A DNA stretch of 64,000 nt from Actinomycetales bacterium Actino_02 (GCA_001603275.1 LUYM01000030.1:186001-250000), one strand, 5' to 3'; counted from the stretch's first letter, positions 27,378-38,445 are shown. The notes: generated by a model not told the origin, from the sequence alone. Made by a program: numbers and translations.

Positions 27378-28679
27378 ATGACCATCACCGAAAACCCGAC
27401 AGTCACCACCGTTTCCGGCAGCGGCAAGCTCTACGAGTACCCGGCCAGCCAGGCCGCCATGGAGCGGGCGCTGAAGGTCGTCCCGTCCGGCATCTACGGG
27501 CACCAGGGGCCGTCTGAAGGCTGCTACGTCCCGGTGTCATCCTTCCCACTGTTCTCCAAAACGGCTAGCGGGACGCGGTTCACCGACGCCGACGGCAACG
27601 AGTTCATCGACTACATGTGCGGCTACGGCCCCAACGTCCTCGGCTACCGGGACGCGGACGTGGACGCCGCCGCGGCCGCCCAGGCCAAGCTGGAGGACGT
27701 GGTCACCATCCCGAGCACCACGATGGTCGACTTCGCCGAAGTGCTGGTCGACCAGGTGGCCAGCGCCGACTGGGCCTTCTTCGCCAAGAACGGCGGCGAC
27801 ACCACCACGCTGGCCATCATGACCGCCCGGGCGGCCACCAGGCGCAAGCGGATCGTGTTCATCGCCGGCTACTACCACGGCGTCGCGCCGTGGACCCAGA
27901 AGCTCGACTACCCCGGCGTCCTGGAAGAGGACGTCACCAACAACATCATCATTCCGTGGAACGACCCGGTGGCCTTCGAGAAGGTGCTGACCGCCTACTC
28001 CGGCGAGATCGCCGCTTTCATCTCGACCCCGTACATGCACGGCAACTTCGTCGACAACGTGCTGCCGGCCCCGGGCTACTGGCAGGCGATCCGCGCGCTG
28101 TGCGACAAGCACGGCGTCGTCTTGATCATGGACGATGTGAGGGCCGGCTTCCGGCTGGATCTGGCCGGCTCGGATCATCACTTCGGCTTCTCGGCGGACC
28201 TGATCTGCTTCTGCAAGGCGATCGCCAACGGCTACAACGTCTCGGCGCTGTGTGGACGCGAGTCGCTGAAGGACGTGGTCAGCTCGATCACCTACACCGG
28301 CTCCTACTGGATGAGCGCGGTGCCGTTCGCGGCCGGCATCGCCACCCAGGCCAAGCTGCGTGAGCTGAACGCTCCGGCCCGGTTCGCCGAGCTCGGCACC
28401 CGGCTCACCGACGGGCTGGTCGGGGCCGCTGCCGACCAGGGGCTGCATCTGGTGGCGTCCGGCGAACCGGCACTGTTCTATCTGCGGCTTGCCGACGACG
28501 ACTCGCTGATGCTGCATCAGGAGTGGATCGCTCAGATGATGCGACGCGGGATCTTCCTCACCTCGCATCACAACCACTTCATCAACGCATCCCTCACCGA
28601 GGCCGACGTCGATCTGACCATCGAGATCGGCCATGAGGCGTTCGGCGCGGTCAAGGCCGCTCACCCGGAGCTGAGCTGA
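27378..28679 (+). CDS. Class III PLP-dependent aminotransferase (GSA-aminomutase-like)
   Basis: ATG 27378 follows the SCP2-like stop by one base and yields 433 aa. Family marks include GYGPNVLGYRD, AFFAKNGGDTTTLAI, the PLP-ring Asp in LIMDDVRAGFR and the Schiff-base Lys in CFCKAIANGYNVSALCG. It resembles glutamate-1-semialdehyde aminomutase paralogues. The Glu-Val/Gln-Ser pattern of true ornithine or acetylornithine enzymes (DEIQSG) is replaced by DDVRAG. With an SDR in the same operon, conversion of an alcohol to a ketone and then to an amine is a reasonable inference. Confidence 0.82.
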   Translation: MTITENPTVTTVSGSGKLYEYPASQAAMERALKVVPSGIYGHQGPSEGCYVPVSSFPLFSKTASGTRFTDADGNEFIDYMCGYGPNVLGYRDADVDAAAAAQAKLEDVVTIPSTTMVDFAEVLVDQVASADWAFFAKNGGDTTTLAIMTARAATRRKRIVFIAGYYHGVAPWTQKLDYPGVLEEDVTNNIIIPWNDPVAFEKVLTAYSGEIAAFISTPYMHGNFVDNVLPAPGYWQAIRALCDKHGVVLIMDDVRAGFRLDLAGSDHHFGFSADLICFCKAIANGYNVSALCGRESLKDVVSSITYTGSYWMSAVPFAAGIATQAKLRELNAPARFAELGTRLTDGLVGAAADQGLHLVASGEPALFYLRLADDDSLMLHQEWIAQMMRRGIFLTSHHNHFINASLTEADVDLTIEIGHEAFGAVKAAHPELS

Positions 28680-29854
28680 TGGGTCAGCGGCAGCCGAGTC
28701 GGGTGGCGGTCGGTGCCGCCTACGCGGCCCAAGGCTTCGGCTATGCGACGGCCGTCACCGCACTTCCCGGGCTGAAGAGCCGGGTCGGCATCGACGACGC
28801 GACCGTCTCGATCGTGATCCTGCTCTGCTGCCTGACCGCAGCCTTGGGCAGTGTGGTGGCCGAGCGACTGGCCGTGCGATACGGCTCACACATCGCGCTG
28901 CTGACCGGGCTGAGTATCCAGGCTGTCGGGCTGCCCCTGGTGGCGCTGTCCGGTGGGCCGGCCATGCTGATGGCCAGCTTCGCCCTCTACGGCCTCGGCT
29001 TGGGCATGGTGGACGCGTCCAGCGCGATGCAGGGCGTCCAGCTCCAGCACCGGATGGGTAAGGCCGTGCTGTCGACGCTGTTCGCCTGCGCGACCGGCGC
29101 TTCGGCCGCCGCCGCGCTGGTGATGTCCGGACTGGCGAACCTGGGGACGGTGACCGGCGCGATCACGTCCCTGGTGCTGGCGGCCGTCGGGATCGCCACT
29201 GTGGTGTTCAGCGTCCGGGGACGGCTGGTGCCGGCCCGGGAGCTGGCCGACGAGGCGTCCACCGCGACCCGGACGCCGCTGCCGACTGCGGGTATCTGGC
29301 TGTTCGGCAGTCTGATCATGGTGGCCTTCGTGGCCGACTCGTCGGTCTCGACGTGGAGCTCGGTCTACCTCCACGACAACCTGGCTGCCGGTGCGGTGAT
29401 CGCGCCGCTGGGCTATGCCGCCTATCAGGCCTCGGTGCTGGTCACCCGCCTGGTGGGCGATCGCCTGGTCGCCCACAGCCGCGCCCGGCTGCTGGTGCCG
29501 ACGGTGCTGGTGGCCATCCTGGGCCTGGTCGGAGTCTCCCTGCTCCGCAGCCCGGTGGCGGTGGTCGTGGCGTTCGCCCTGGTCGGCGTGGGGGTCGGCA
29601 CGCTGGTGCCGCTCACCTTCTCCGCTGCCGGTGATCTGGCTCCCGAGCGGATCCACGAGGTGATCGCCCGGATCAACCTGTTCAACTACGCCGGTGCCGT
29701 CCTGGGTGCGGTGGCGCTCGGGCTGCTGTCGGCCTGGCCAGGACTGGGCCCCGCCTTCCTGCTGCCGGCCGTCCTGCTGGTCCCGGCCCTGCTCTTCGCC
29801 CGCCGCTTCGACCGCCCGGGAGCCAAGCCGATCCCCGTCCCCGAGCCGGTCTAG
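28679..29854 (+). CDS. MFS transporter
   Basis: The 391-aa protein starts in an ATG that overlaps the aminotransferase stop by one base. It has about twelve hydrophobic helices and a cytoplasmic loop AERLAVRYGSHIALLTG typical of the MFS loop 2-3 region. It is the last gene of the SDR-TetR operon and could import the substrate or export the product. The segment just after it is filled with repeats. Confidence 0.83.
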   Translation: MGQRQPSRVAVGAAYAAQGFGYATAVTALPGLKSRVGIDDATVSIVILLCCLTAALGSVVAERLAVRYGSHIALLTGLSIQAVGLPLVALSGGPAMLMASFALYGLGLGMVDASSAMQGVQLQHRMGKAVLSTLFACATGASAAAALVMSGLANLGTVTGAITSLVLAAVGIATVVFSVRGRLVPARELADEASTATRTPLPTAGIWLFGSLIMVAFVADSSVSTWSSVYLHDNLAAGAVIAPLGYAAYQASVLVTRLVGDRLVAHSRARLLVPTVLVAILGLVGVSLLRSPVAVVVAFALVGVGVGTLVPLTFSAAGDLAPERIHEVIARINLFNYAGAVLGAVALGLLSAWPGLGPAFLLPAVLLVPALLFARRFDRPGAKPIPVPEPV

Positions 29855-29860
29855 CGGGCA

Positions 29861-29879
29861 CGGTTCCTGTTACGTCCCA
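29861..29879. repeat. Degenerate family B repeat
   Basis: CGGTTCCTGTTACGTCCCA matches reversed family B but has lost the outer GGGGA. It lies six bases after the MFS stop. Confidence 0.65.
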
Positions 29880-29900
29880 GCGCCCCAGCCTGGTTCCGGG

Positions 29901-30105
29901 GCTCGGCCCAGGGAGATCGTTCTCGACCTCCGTGGCTGGACTTAGCGCGCGTGGTGACGCGATTTGCGCACTCGATGTTCTCTAGGGCCCGATTTGGGGC
30001 CGGAGTTGGCATCGAGGGGGCAAATCCGGTCGGCCCGTACGAGTGTGGCGGGGTGCGGCTTGCGGCCAAGGGATACGGTCTTCGAACGATCTCCCTGAGC
30101 CGAGC
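29901..30105. repeat. Long-arm inverted repeat (family E)
   Basis: Left arm 29901-29922 (GCTCGGCCCAGGGAGATCG, TTC) and right arm 30081-30105 (TTCGAACGATCTCCC, TGAGCCGAGC) are inverted copies with one mismatch over 22 bases. The roughly 155-bp interior shows no gene. The core GGGAGA-Y-CGTTC recurs in the 181-bp tandem units near 60.3 kb. Together with 29855-30244 this accounts for the 390-bp gap before fumarase; the fumarase promoter must lie in the last 140 bp. Confidence 0.65.
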
Positions 30106-30244
30106 AGCTGTGAATCTCCGCCGGATGTGCAGGAGTGACCAGCACATGGCGACGTTCGTCCGCGACACCGTCCGTCCACCTCGGACGGTCAGTGGCCGAG
30201 CATGCGCGTGGGAGAATGGGCAACGGCTTCAGCAAAGGAGTGAG

Positions 30245-31936
<1,692 letters not shown>

Positions 31937-31953
31937 CCGCTGAGTAGGCCCCA

Positions 31954-32559
<606 letters not shown>

Positions 32560-32590
32560 TGATGCTGAGCCGGCTGCGGGTATGCCGGGG

Positions 32591-33484
32591 TCAGCGGGCG
32601 TGGGCGTCCAGCCAGTCCAGGATCGTGGCGGCGAAGTCCGACCGCAGTGGTGGGACGTGGCCGCCGTCGAGGATCGCCCACAGCTCGACGCTCGAGCGGC
32701 CAGCACAGTTGGACCAGACGCTGATCCGCGACCCGGCACCGTCGGTGGTCAGCTCGCGGCTGGCGCCGAGATCGGGTCCTGCCGTGCAGCCGTCCAGCCG
32801 GGCCCACTCGGCTGCGGTGTCGACCGCGGACGGGTAGCTGTCGGCTCGCTGCGGTGAGCCGGCCCCGGCAAACATCACAGCGCTGTCGCCGGTCCCGTGC
32901 ACCTGCAGCACGGCCACCGGGTCGGACGGACGACAGGCTGCCGGGTCGATGTTCTGCATGCCGGCCAGGGAGACGATCCCTGCGATCTGATCGGCGTGCT
33001 CACACGCGAGTCGATGAGCCAGGTAGCCGCCGTTGGAGTGCCCGACCACCCAGACCCGCCCGGGGTCGACGGCATAGTGGGCGCGCACGTCCGCGATCAC
33101 AGCGCTCAGATAGCCGGAGTCGTCCACTGTGGAGTGATCGAAGTTGCAGCAGGCCTCGGTGGCATTCCAGAACCGGTGACCCTGCAGGTTGCGGGTGCCC
33201 TCGGGTAGCGCCAGGAGCAGGCCGCGCCGCTCGGTCTCGGCGCTGAGCCCGAAGTAGGAGTCCAGTTCATCGGCGTTGCTGGTGTAGCCGTGCAGCCCGA
33301 TGACTAGGCCGACCGGGCGTCCGGCGTCATAGCCGGACGGAACCCGCAGCCGGAACTCCCGACTCTGAACCGACATCGTCCCGGTCGTCCCCGGCTGAAT
33401 CCGTGGTGGCGCAAGACTGGCCGGCTGGCAGCCCAGTGCCAGCACCGTCATCACGATCAGCGTGAGCCGGGTGCGTCGCTCCAC
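32591..33484 (-). CDS. LpqC-like esterase lipoprotein (PHB depolymerase/feruloyl esterase type)
   Basis: The 297-aa product has a lipoprotein signal with the lipobox VLALGC. The alpha/beta-hydrolase core has VIGLHGYTSN (oxyanion), the nucleophile Ser in VVGHSNGGYLA, and a C-terminal LDGGHVPP that supplies the catalytic His. The disulfide-like pattern ACCNFDHS is typical of this CE1/LpqC group. It is probably anchored outside the membrane and hydrolyses short polyester or carbohydrate esters. It stands alone, convergent with the TMEM175-like gene. Confidence 0.82.
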   Translation of the reverse strand: MERRTRLTLIVMTVLALGCQPASLAPPRIQPGTTGTMSVQSREFRLRVPSGYDAGRPVGLVIGLHGYTSNADELDSYFGLSAETERRGLLLALPEGTRNLQGHRFWNATEACCNFDHSTVDDSGYLSAVIADVRAHYAVDPGRVWVVGHSNGGYLAHRLACEHADQIAGIVSLAGMQNIDPAACRPSDPVAVLQVHGTGDSAVMFAGAGSPQRADSYPSAVDTAAEWARLDGCTAGPDLGASRELTTDGAGSRISVWSNCAGRSSVELWAILDGGHVPPLRSDFAATILDWLDAHAR

Positions 33485-33541
33485 TCACGCATCGTGTCAC
33501 GGCCAGGGACCAGGCTGAGTCGTTTCGCGTCCGCGAGGTCT

Positions 33542-33656
33542 GGGACGAAACAGGAACCGTCCCCGTTTTGTCCCGAGGTCGGACGCTGCGGCGCCGATCA
33601 TGGCTCGAGCGCCACCAAGCCCGCAGAGAAAGGGGACAGTCCCCTCTTTCTGCGGC
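33542..33656. repeat. Family B and family C repeats
   Basis: Family B lies at 33542-33564 (GGGACGAAACAGGAACCGTC, then CCC), a variant with GAAAC in the loop. Family C lies at 33619-33656, with GCCCGCAGA on the left, GGGGACAGTCCCC in the centre and TCTGCGGC on the right. They fill the gap after citrate synthase. Confidence 0.8.
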
Positions 33657-33663
33657 CTGGCGA

Positions 33664-34947
33664 TCAGCCGCGCTGCTCCATGGGGACGAACGCCCGCTCG
33701 GTCTCGCCGATGTAGACCTGGCGAGGCCGGTTGATCTTGGTCGCCGGGTCGGCGGCCTGCTCGCGGAAGTGTGCGATCCAGCCGGGCAGCCGACCGAGCG
33801 CGAACAGCACGGTGAACATGTTCTGCGGGAAGCCCATGGCCTGGTAGATCAGGCCGGTGTAGAAGTCCACGTTCGGGTAGAGCTTGCGCTCTTGGAAGTA
33901 CGAGTCGGAAAGGGCGACTTCCTCCAGCTTCAGCGCCAGGTCGAGCAGCTCGTCGTTTCCGCCGTGCGTGCGCAGGATCTGATCGGCGTGCTTCTTCACG
34001 ATGGCCGCGCGCGGATCGTAGTTCTTGTAGATCCGGTGCCCGAAGCCCATCAGCTTGGTGGTGTCCTTGCGGTCCTTGACCTTGTTGACGTACGAGGTCA
34101 CGTCCCCGCCCTCGGCACGGATGCCTTGCAGCATCTCCAGGACGGCCTGGTTGGCACCGCCGTGCAGCGGGCCGGAGAGCGCAGAGACGCCGGCCGCAAC
34201 CGCCACGTAGATGTTCGCGCCTGAGGAGCCGACCATCCGGACGGTCGACGTCGAACAGTTCTGCTCGTGGTCGGCATGCAGAATCAGCAGGACGTCCAGG
34301 GCCCGGGTGATGGCGTCGTCGAAGGGGTAGGGATGAGTCGGCAGCCCGAACGACATCCGCAGGAAGTTCTCGATGTAGCTGAGCGACCGCTCCGGGTAGA
34401 GGAACGGCTCACCCACGGAGTTCTTGTAGCCATAGGCGGCCAGCGTGGGCAGCGAGCCGAGCAGCACCTTGGTGGCGCGATCCAGGTCGTAGGCACCTTC
34501 GCCCCACTTCGAGAAGGCGAAGGTGGACAGCGCGTTCAGGCCGGCCGACAGCACCGGCATCGGGTGCGACTTGCGCGGCAGCGAGCGGAACATCTCGCGC
34601 ATTCGCTCATCCAGCAGATGGTGTTTGGCGATGTCGGAGCTGAAGGCATCCAGCTGCTCGCGGGTCGGCAGCTCGCCGAACAGCACCAGGTAGGACACCT
34701 CGAGGAAGCTGGAGTTCTCGGCCAGCTGCTCGATCGGGTACCCGCGATAACGCAGGATGCCGGCGTCGCCGTCGATGAAGGTGATCGCCGACTGGCAGGA
34801 CGCCGTATTGGCAAAGCCCACGTCCAGTGTGGTGTCGCCGGTTACAGCCAACAGCTTGGTGATGTCGTAGCCGTTGTTGCCCTGGGTGGCCATGGCCACG
34901 GGCAGCTCTAGGCTCACTGAGTCGTGGCTGAACGTCGCGTTTCCCAT
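33664..34947 (-). CDS. gltA: Citrate synthase
   Basis: The 427-aa enzyme has the type II citrate synthase signatures: LHADHEQNCSTSTVRMVGSS with catalytic His, SGPLHGGANQAVLEML, and KLMGFGHRIYKNYDPRA with a second His; the catalytic Asp lies downstream. It condenses oxaloacetate and acetyl-CoA at the entry of the TCA cycle. The ATG has GGAGG directly upstream, and a minus-strand TAGGGT -10 box lies at 35000-35005, about 50 bp before the start. A family C hairpin lies eight bases past the stop and may serve as terminator. Confidence 0.96.
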   Translation of the reverse strand: MGNATFSHDSVSLELPVAMATQGNNGYDITKLLAVTGDTTLDVGFANTASCQSAITFIDGDAGILRYRGYPIEQLAENSSFLEVSYLVLFGELPTREQLDAFSSDIAKHHLLDERMREMFRSLPRKSHPMPVLSAGLNALSTFAFSKWGEGAYDLDRATKVLLGSLPTLAAYGYKNSVGEPFLYPERSLSYIENFLRMSFGLPTHPYPFDDAITRALDVLLILHADHEQNCSTSTVRMVGSSGANIYVAVAAGVSALSGPLHGGANQAVLEMLQGIRAEGGDVTSYVNKVKDRKDTTKLMGFGHRIYKNYDPRAAIVKKHADQILRTHGGNDELLDLALKLEEVALSDSYFQERKLYPNVDFYTGLIYQAMGFPQNMFTVLFALGRLPGWIAHFREQAADPATKINRPRQVYIGETERAFVPMEQRG

Positions 34948-35061
34948 CCATCCTCCGTCTGGTCAGCACGGGCTTCGACGCCCGACGCGAATGTCCGCCA
35001 CCCTACCCGCGGCCGCCCGGCTACGGGAGGGGAATGGCAGGTGAACTACGTATGCGGGTTG

Positions 35062-35090
35062 TTGACATATCAAGTAACCGGGGCTACTCT
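35062..35090 (+). promoter_or_regulatory. yceI promoter
   Basis: TTGACA (35062-35067), 17 bases, then TACTCT (35085-35090) is a good housekeeping promoter 38 bp before the YceI start. TTGA-CATA-TCAA overlaps the -35 and could be a small operator. Confidence 0.6.
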
Positions 35091-35128
35091 TTTGATTGAG
35101 ACTTCAACTAAGCACGAAAGGCACGACA

Positions 35129-35677
35129 ATGACCAAGCTCAACGAACTCAGTGGCACCTACCAGCTGGACGCGTCGCACTCGCGGGTCGGCTTCATCGCT
35201 CGCCACGCCATGATCGCCAAGGTCCGCGGCTCGTTCGACCAGGTGGAAGGCAAGGCCACCATCGACGGTGCCAACCCGGCCAACTCGACCCTGGAGGTCA
35301 CCATCCAGGCCGCCAGCATCGACACCCGTGACGCCAACCGCGACGGCCACCTGCGCAGCGCCGACTTCTTCGACGTGGAGAAGTACCCGACCATCACCTT
35401 CAAGGGCACCGAGTTCAACATCGTCGACGACGAGACCGTCGAGGTGACCGGCGACCTCACCATCAAGGACGTGACCAAGTCCGTGACCGTCCCGTTCGAG
35501 TTCGGCGGCGCTGCTGTCGACCCGTTCGGCAACTCCCGGATCGGCTTCGAGGGCCAGGTCACCGTCAACCGCAAGGAGTGGGGCCTCACCTGGAACGCCG
35601 CGCTTGAGACCGGCGGCGTCCTGGTGAGCGAGAAGGTCGTGCTCGACCTCGAAGTCTCCGCGGTCAAGGCAGCCTGA
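35129..35677 (+). CDS. YceI-family protein
   Basis: ATG 35129 has GAAAGG seven bases upstream and gives 182 aa. The protein shows the YceI lipocalin-like pattern: YQLDASHSRVGFIARH at the start, DTRDANRDGHLRSADFFDVEKYP in the middle and a beta-strand tail. The family binds isoprenoid or other long hydrophobic ligands. No signal peptide is present, so this is a cytoplasmic form, common in actinobacteria and often linked to stress responses. It has its own promoter and is followed by two strong hairpins. Confidence 0.92.
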   Translation: MTKLNELSGTYQLDASHSRVGFIARHAMIAKVRGSFDQVEGKATIDGANPANSTLEVTIQAASIDTRDANRDGHLRSADFFDVEKYPTITFKGTEFNIVDDETVEVTGDLTIKDVTKSVTVPFEFGGAAVDPFGNSRIGFEGQVTVNRKEWGLTWNAALETGGVLVSEKVVLDLEVSAVKAA

Positions 35678-35698
35678 CCGTCGCGGTCGAGCGCCAGT

Positions 35699-35815
35699 AA
35701 GGTCCGTCCCGTCGATCGCTGATCGGCGTGGGCGGGGCGGACCTTCACTCACGCAGGGACGTACGAAGCCCCGCTCAGCTGCAATTCGGGGGGATGCAGC
35801 TGGACGGGGCTTCGT
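35699..35815. terminator. Two hairpins after yceI
   Basis: The first pairs AAGGTCCGTCCC (35699-35710) with GGGGCGGACCTT (35734-35745). The second is a long two-part stem: ACGAAGCCCCG pairs with CGGGGCTTCGT (35763-35773, 35805-35815), enclosing CAGCTGCA paired with TGCAGCTG. Either could end yceI transcription; the second is unusually long and symmetric and would work on both strands. Confidence 0.6.
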
Positions 35816-35840
35816 CATGTCTGGACGGCCTCGCAGCGAA

Positions 35841-36008
35841 GGGGACAGTCCCCTTTTTCTGCGGGCTGGGATGTAACAGGAACCGTCCCCTTTCGTCCCG
35901 AGCTGGGACGTAACAGGAACCGTCCCCTTTCGTCCCAAGTTTGGACGTAACAGGAACCGCCCCCGGGAGTTGGCCGTGACAAGGGTGGACGGTAATGGAA
36001 CCGTCCCC
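35841..36008. repeat. Repeat cluster: one family C, three family B, one family A
   Basis: The family C core GGGGACAGTCCCC starts at 35841. Family B copies lie at 35868-35890, 35905-35927 and 35942-35964, spaced 37 bp apart, and family A at 35987-36008. The regular 37-bp step indicates local tandem copying of family B. The cluster ends three bases before the rocD stop codon. Confidence 0.85.
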
Positions 36009-36011
36009 GGG

Positions 36012-37247
36012 TCAGGCGGCGGCTTCGGCGAGGACCTCGGTCAGCGCCGTCAGGGCGAGATCGAGCTCCTCGCGGGTGATCACCAGCGGCGGTGCCAGCC
36101 GGATGGTCTGGCCGTGAGTGTCCTTGGCGATCACTCCCTTGGCCAGCAGCCGCTCACAGATCGCGCGTCCGGTGCCCAGCGCCGGATCGATGTCGACGCC
36201 GGCCCACAGGCCCACCCCGCGCACCTCGGTGACGCCGTGGCCGACGAAAGCCGCCAGACGCTCATGCAGATAGGCGCCCAACTCGGCCGAGCGAGCTTGC
36301 ATCTCGCCGGTCTCCAGCAGCTTCACCACTGCCAGGCCGACAGCCGCGGCCAGCGGGTTGCCGCCGAAGGTCGAACCGTGTTGGCCCGGACGCAGCGTGT
36401 TCAGCACCTCGGCATCGCCGACCACGGCCGAGACCGGGACGACGCCGCCGCCCAGCGCCTTGCCCAGCAGGTAGAGGTCGGGGACGACGCCGGCCTGCTC
36501 GCAGTAGAAGGTGGTGCCGGTGCGGCCCAGCCCGGACTGAATCTCGTCGGCGATCATCAGCACCCGGCGCTGATCGCACAGCTCGCGGATGCCGGTCAGG
36601 AAGCCGTCCGGAGGGACGATGATGCCGGCCTCGCCCTGGACCGGCTCGACCAGAATGGCCACGGTGTTCTCGTCCATGGCCGCCTCGATGGCCGCCAGGT
36701 CACCGTAGGGAACCGGGACGAATCCCGGCGTGAACGGTCCGTAGCTGTCGGTGGCGTCCGGGTCATTGGAGAACGAGATCACGCTGATCGTCCGTCCGTG
36801 GAAGTTGCCCTCCATCACGATGATGTTGGCCAGGTTCTCCGGGACGCCCTTGACCTCGTAGCCCCACTTGCGGGCGAGCTTGAGCGCGGACTCGACCGCC
36901 TCCACGCCGGTATTGGCCGGGAGCACCATCTCCTTGCCGCACAGCGTGGCCAGACCCTCGACGAACGGCCCGTAGGTGTCGGAGTACACCGCGCGCGAAG
37001 TGATCGCCAGCTTGCTCAGCTGGGCGGTAGCCACCGCGAGCAACTCGGGGTTGCTGTGCCCGAAGTTCACCGCCGAATAGGCCGACAGGAAGTCCAGGTA
37101 GCGATTGCCGTCGACGTCGGTCAGCCAGGCCCCGGAACCAGAGCTGATCACCACTGGCAGCGGGTGATAGTTGTGGGAGCTGTAGGTCTCCACCTGTTCG
37201 ATCGCCTGCTGTTGGGCTCGGCTGCGCGCCGCGCTTGCACTCATCAT
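36012..37247 (-). CDS. rocD: Ornithine--oxo-acid aminotransferase
   Basis: The 411-aa class III PLP enzyme has NTGVEAVESALKLARKWGY and GNFHGRT, which fit ornithine 5-aminotransferases; the PLP Asp is in LMIADEIQSGLGRTG and the Schiff-base Lys in LLGKALGGGVVPVSA. It converts ornithine and 2-oxoglutarate to glutamate semialdehyde and glutamate. Acetylornithine aminotransferase is the main alternative, but the N-terminal YHPLPVVISSGSGAWLTDVD pattern favours RocD. ornithine carbamoyltransferase is encoded 24 kb away. Confidence 0.88.
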   Translation of the reverse strand: MMSASAARSRAQQQAIEQVETYSSHNYHPLPVVISSGSGAWLTDVDGNRYLDFLSAYSAVNFGHSNPELLAVATAQLSKLAITSRAVYSDTYGPFVEGLATLCGKEMVLPANTGVEAVESALKLARKWGYEVKGVPENLANIIVMEGNFHGRTISVISFSNDPDATDSYGPFTPGFVPVPYGDLAAIEAAMDENTVAILVEPVQGEAGIIVPPDGFLTGIRELCDQRRVLMIADEIQSGLGRTGTTFYCEQAGVVPDLYLLGKALGGGVVPVSAVVGDAEVLNTLRPGQHGSTFGGNPLAAAVGLAVVKLLETGEMQARSAELGAYLHERLAAFVGHGVTEVRGVGLWAGVDIDPALGTGRAICERLLAKGVIAKDTHGQTIRLAPPLVITREELDLALTALTEVLAEAAA

Positions 37248-37309
37248 TCGCCTTCCTGCCTAAGGCACAAGATCGTATCGCTGCCAGCACGGGTGCCAAC
37301 TCACAGGGC

Positions 37310-37321
37310 TAGAGTCGACCC
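37310..37321 (+). promoter_or_regulatory. Leaderless promoter of the USP gene
   Basis: TAGAGT (37310-37315) lies six bases before the ATG at 37322, and no Shine-Dalgarno is present. This spacing puts the transcription start at or next to the A of the start codon. Confidence 0.55.
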
Positions 37322-37792
37322 ATGACGCAGCAGTCAGCCGTGGTGATCGGCTACGACGGTTCCGCATTCGCCGGAAACGCTCTGCGCAAGGGTCTGGCGG
37401 TGGCCAGCGCGCTCAGGGCCCCGGTCCGGATCGTCCGTGCCTGGACGATCAGCAATGCGCCTCGCCCGCGCAGTTGGGCCCCGGGCTACGTCCCGCCGGT
37501 GGACGATTACGCCGAGGCGATCCGTGAGCAGCTGGCCGCGGAGGTGGCCCCCGCGCTCGCCCTGCATCCCGAACTGGAAGTGAGCCTCGAGGTCCCGCAC
37601 GGCGCTGCGGGACGCGAGCTGATCGCGGCGTCCGCGGACGCACAGCTGGTGGTGGTCGGTACCCGCGGGCTGGGCGGCTTCTCCGGGTTGCTCCTCGGTT
37701 CGGTGTCGGACGAGGTTGTCGAACATGCCCGCTGCGACGTGCTGGTCGTCCGGACTCGCACCGACGGACATCCTGAGCCGACCGGCGACTGA
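37322..37792 (+). CDS. Universal stress protein (UspA family)
   Basis: The 156-aa single-domain protein begins VVIGYDGSAFAGNAL and ends with the ATP-binding signature VVGTRGLGGFSGLLLGSVSD, a G-2x-G-9x-G-(S/T) pattern, then CDVLVVR. It therefore belongs to the ATP-binding USP subgroup. It appears to be read from a leaderless promoter and is convergent with the prepilin peptidase gene five bases away. USPs often respond to hypoxia or starvation in actinobacteria. Confidence 0.92.
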   Translation: MTQQSAVVIGYDGSAFAGNALRKGLAVASALRAPVRIVRAWTISNAPRPRSWAPGYVPPVDDYAEAIREQLAAEVAPALALHPELEVSLEVPHGAAGRELIAASADAQLVVVGTRGLGGFSGLLLGSVSDEVVEHARCDVLVVRTRTDGHPEPTGD

Positions 37793-37797
37793 GCGCC

Positions 37798-38442
37798 TCA
37801 GGCCAGGGTCGGCAGTGCCAGTGGGCCCAGCAGCGCTCCCACGACCGCGCCGAGGATCATCCACGGGCCGAAGGGCAGCGAGTCCTGTCGGCTGATCGTC
37901 TTGGTGGCCAGCAGCAACAGGCTGATCGCCGCCATCAACACCCACGCCGCCACGAAGCCGAGCGTCCACTGGGCCAGGCCGAACCAGCCCAGGAAGCCGC
38001 CGATCACGCCGGCCAGCTTGACGTCCCCGAAGCCTAGGTCACGAGCGAATCGGGCCAAAACGAAGTAGAGCAGGAACATGGCCACCGCACCGATCCCGGC
38101 GTGCCCGAGGCGTCGCAGATCTCCCTGCAGCCAGGCTGCCGCGCCCAGCGTGATCGCCAGCACCGGGTAGAGGCTCAGCGTGATCACGTCCGGGAGTTCC
38201 CAGTCGGCGAGATCGATGATCACCAGCAGGCTGGCCGCGATCGCCAGGATCACGAAAGCAGCCTGTTCCCAGGGTGAGCCGGCCAGCCCGGCCACAGCAC
38301 CGAGAGCTGCCGCAATCGGCACCTGCAGCCAGTAACGCGTCCATCCGGCCGTCGAACGAATCCGGTGTCGCAGATAGGGAGTGGCTCCTGCCGCCCCCAC
38401 CGCGGCGACTACCGCACACAGGGCAACAGAGAGCCAGGTCAC
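37798..38442 (-). CDS. Prepilin peptidase (TadV/CpaA type)
   Basis: The 214-aa membrane protein has about six helices and the two catalytic Asp motifs of A24 peptidases: IIDLADWELPDVITL and the GxGD motif in LGFGDVKLAG. It lacks the N-terminal methylase domain of larger PilD enzymes, as expected for Tad systems. It would cleave the Flp pilin after Gly in RGATAVEYG and perhaps TadE and TadG. It is the last gene of the minus-strand tad operon, three bases after tadC. Confidence 0.88.
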   Translation of the reverse strand: MTWLSVALCAVVAAVGAAGATPYLRHRIRSTAGWTRYWLQVPIAAALGAVAGLAGSPWEQAAFVILAIAASLLVIIDLADWELPDVITLSLYPVLAITLGAAAWLQGDLRRLGHAGIGAVAMFLLYFVLARFARDLGFGDVKLAGVIGGFLGWFGLAQWTLGFVAAWVLMAAISLLLLATKTISRQDSLPFGPWMILGAVVGALLGPLALPTLA

Positions 38443-38445
38443 AAC

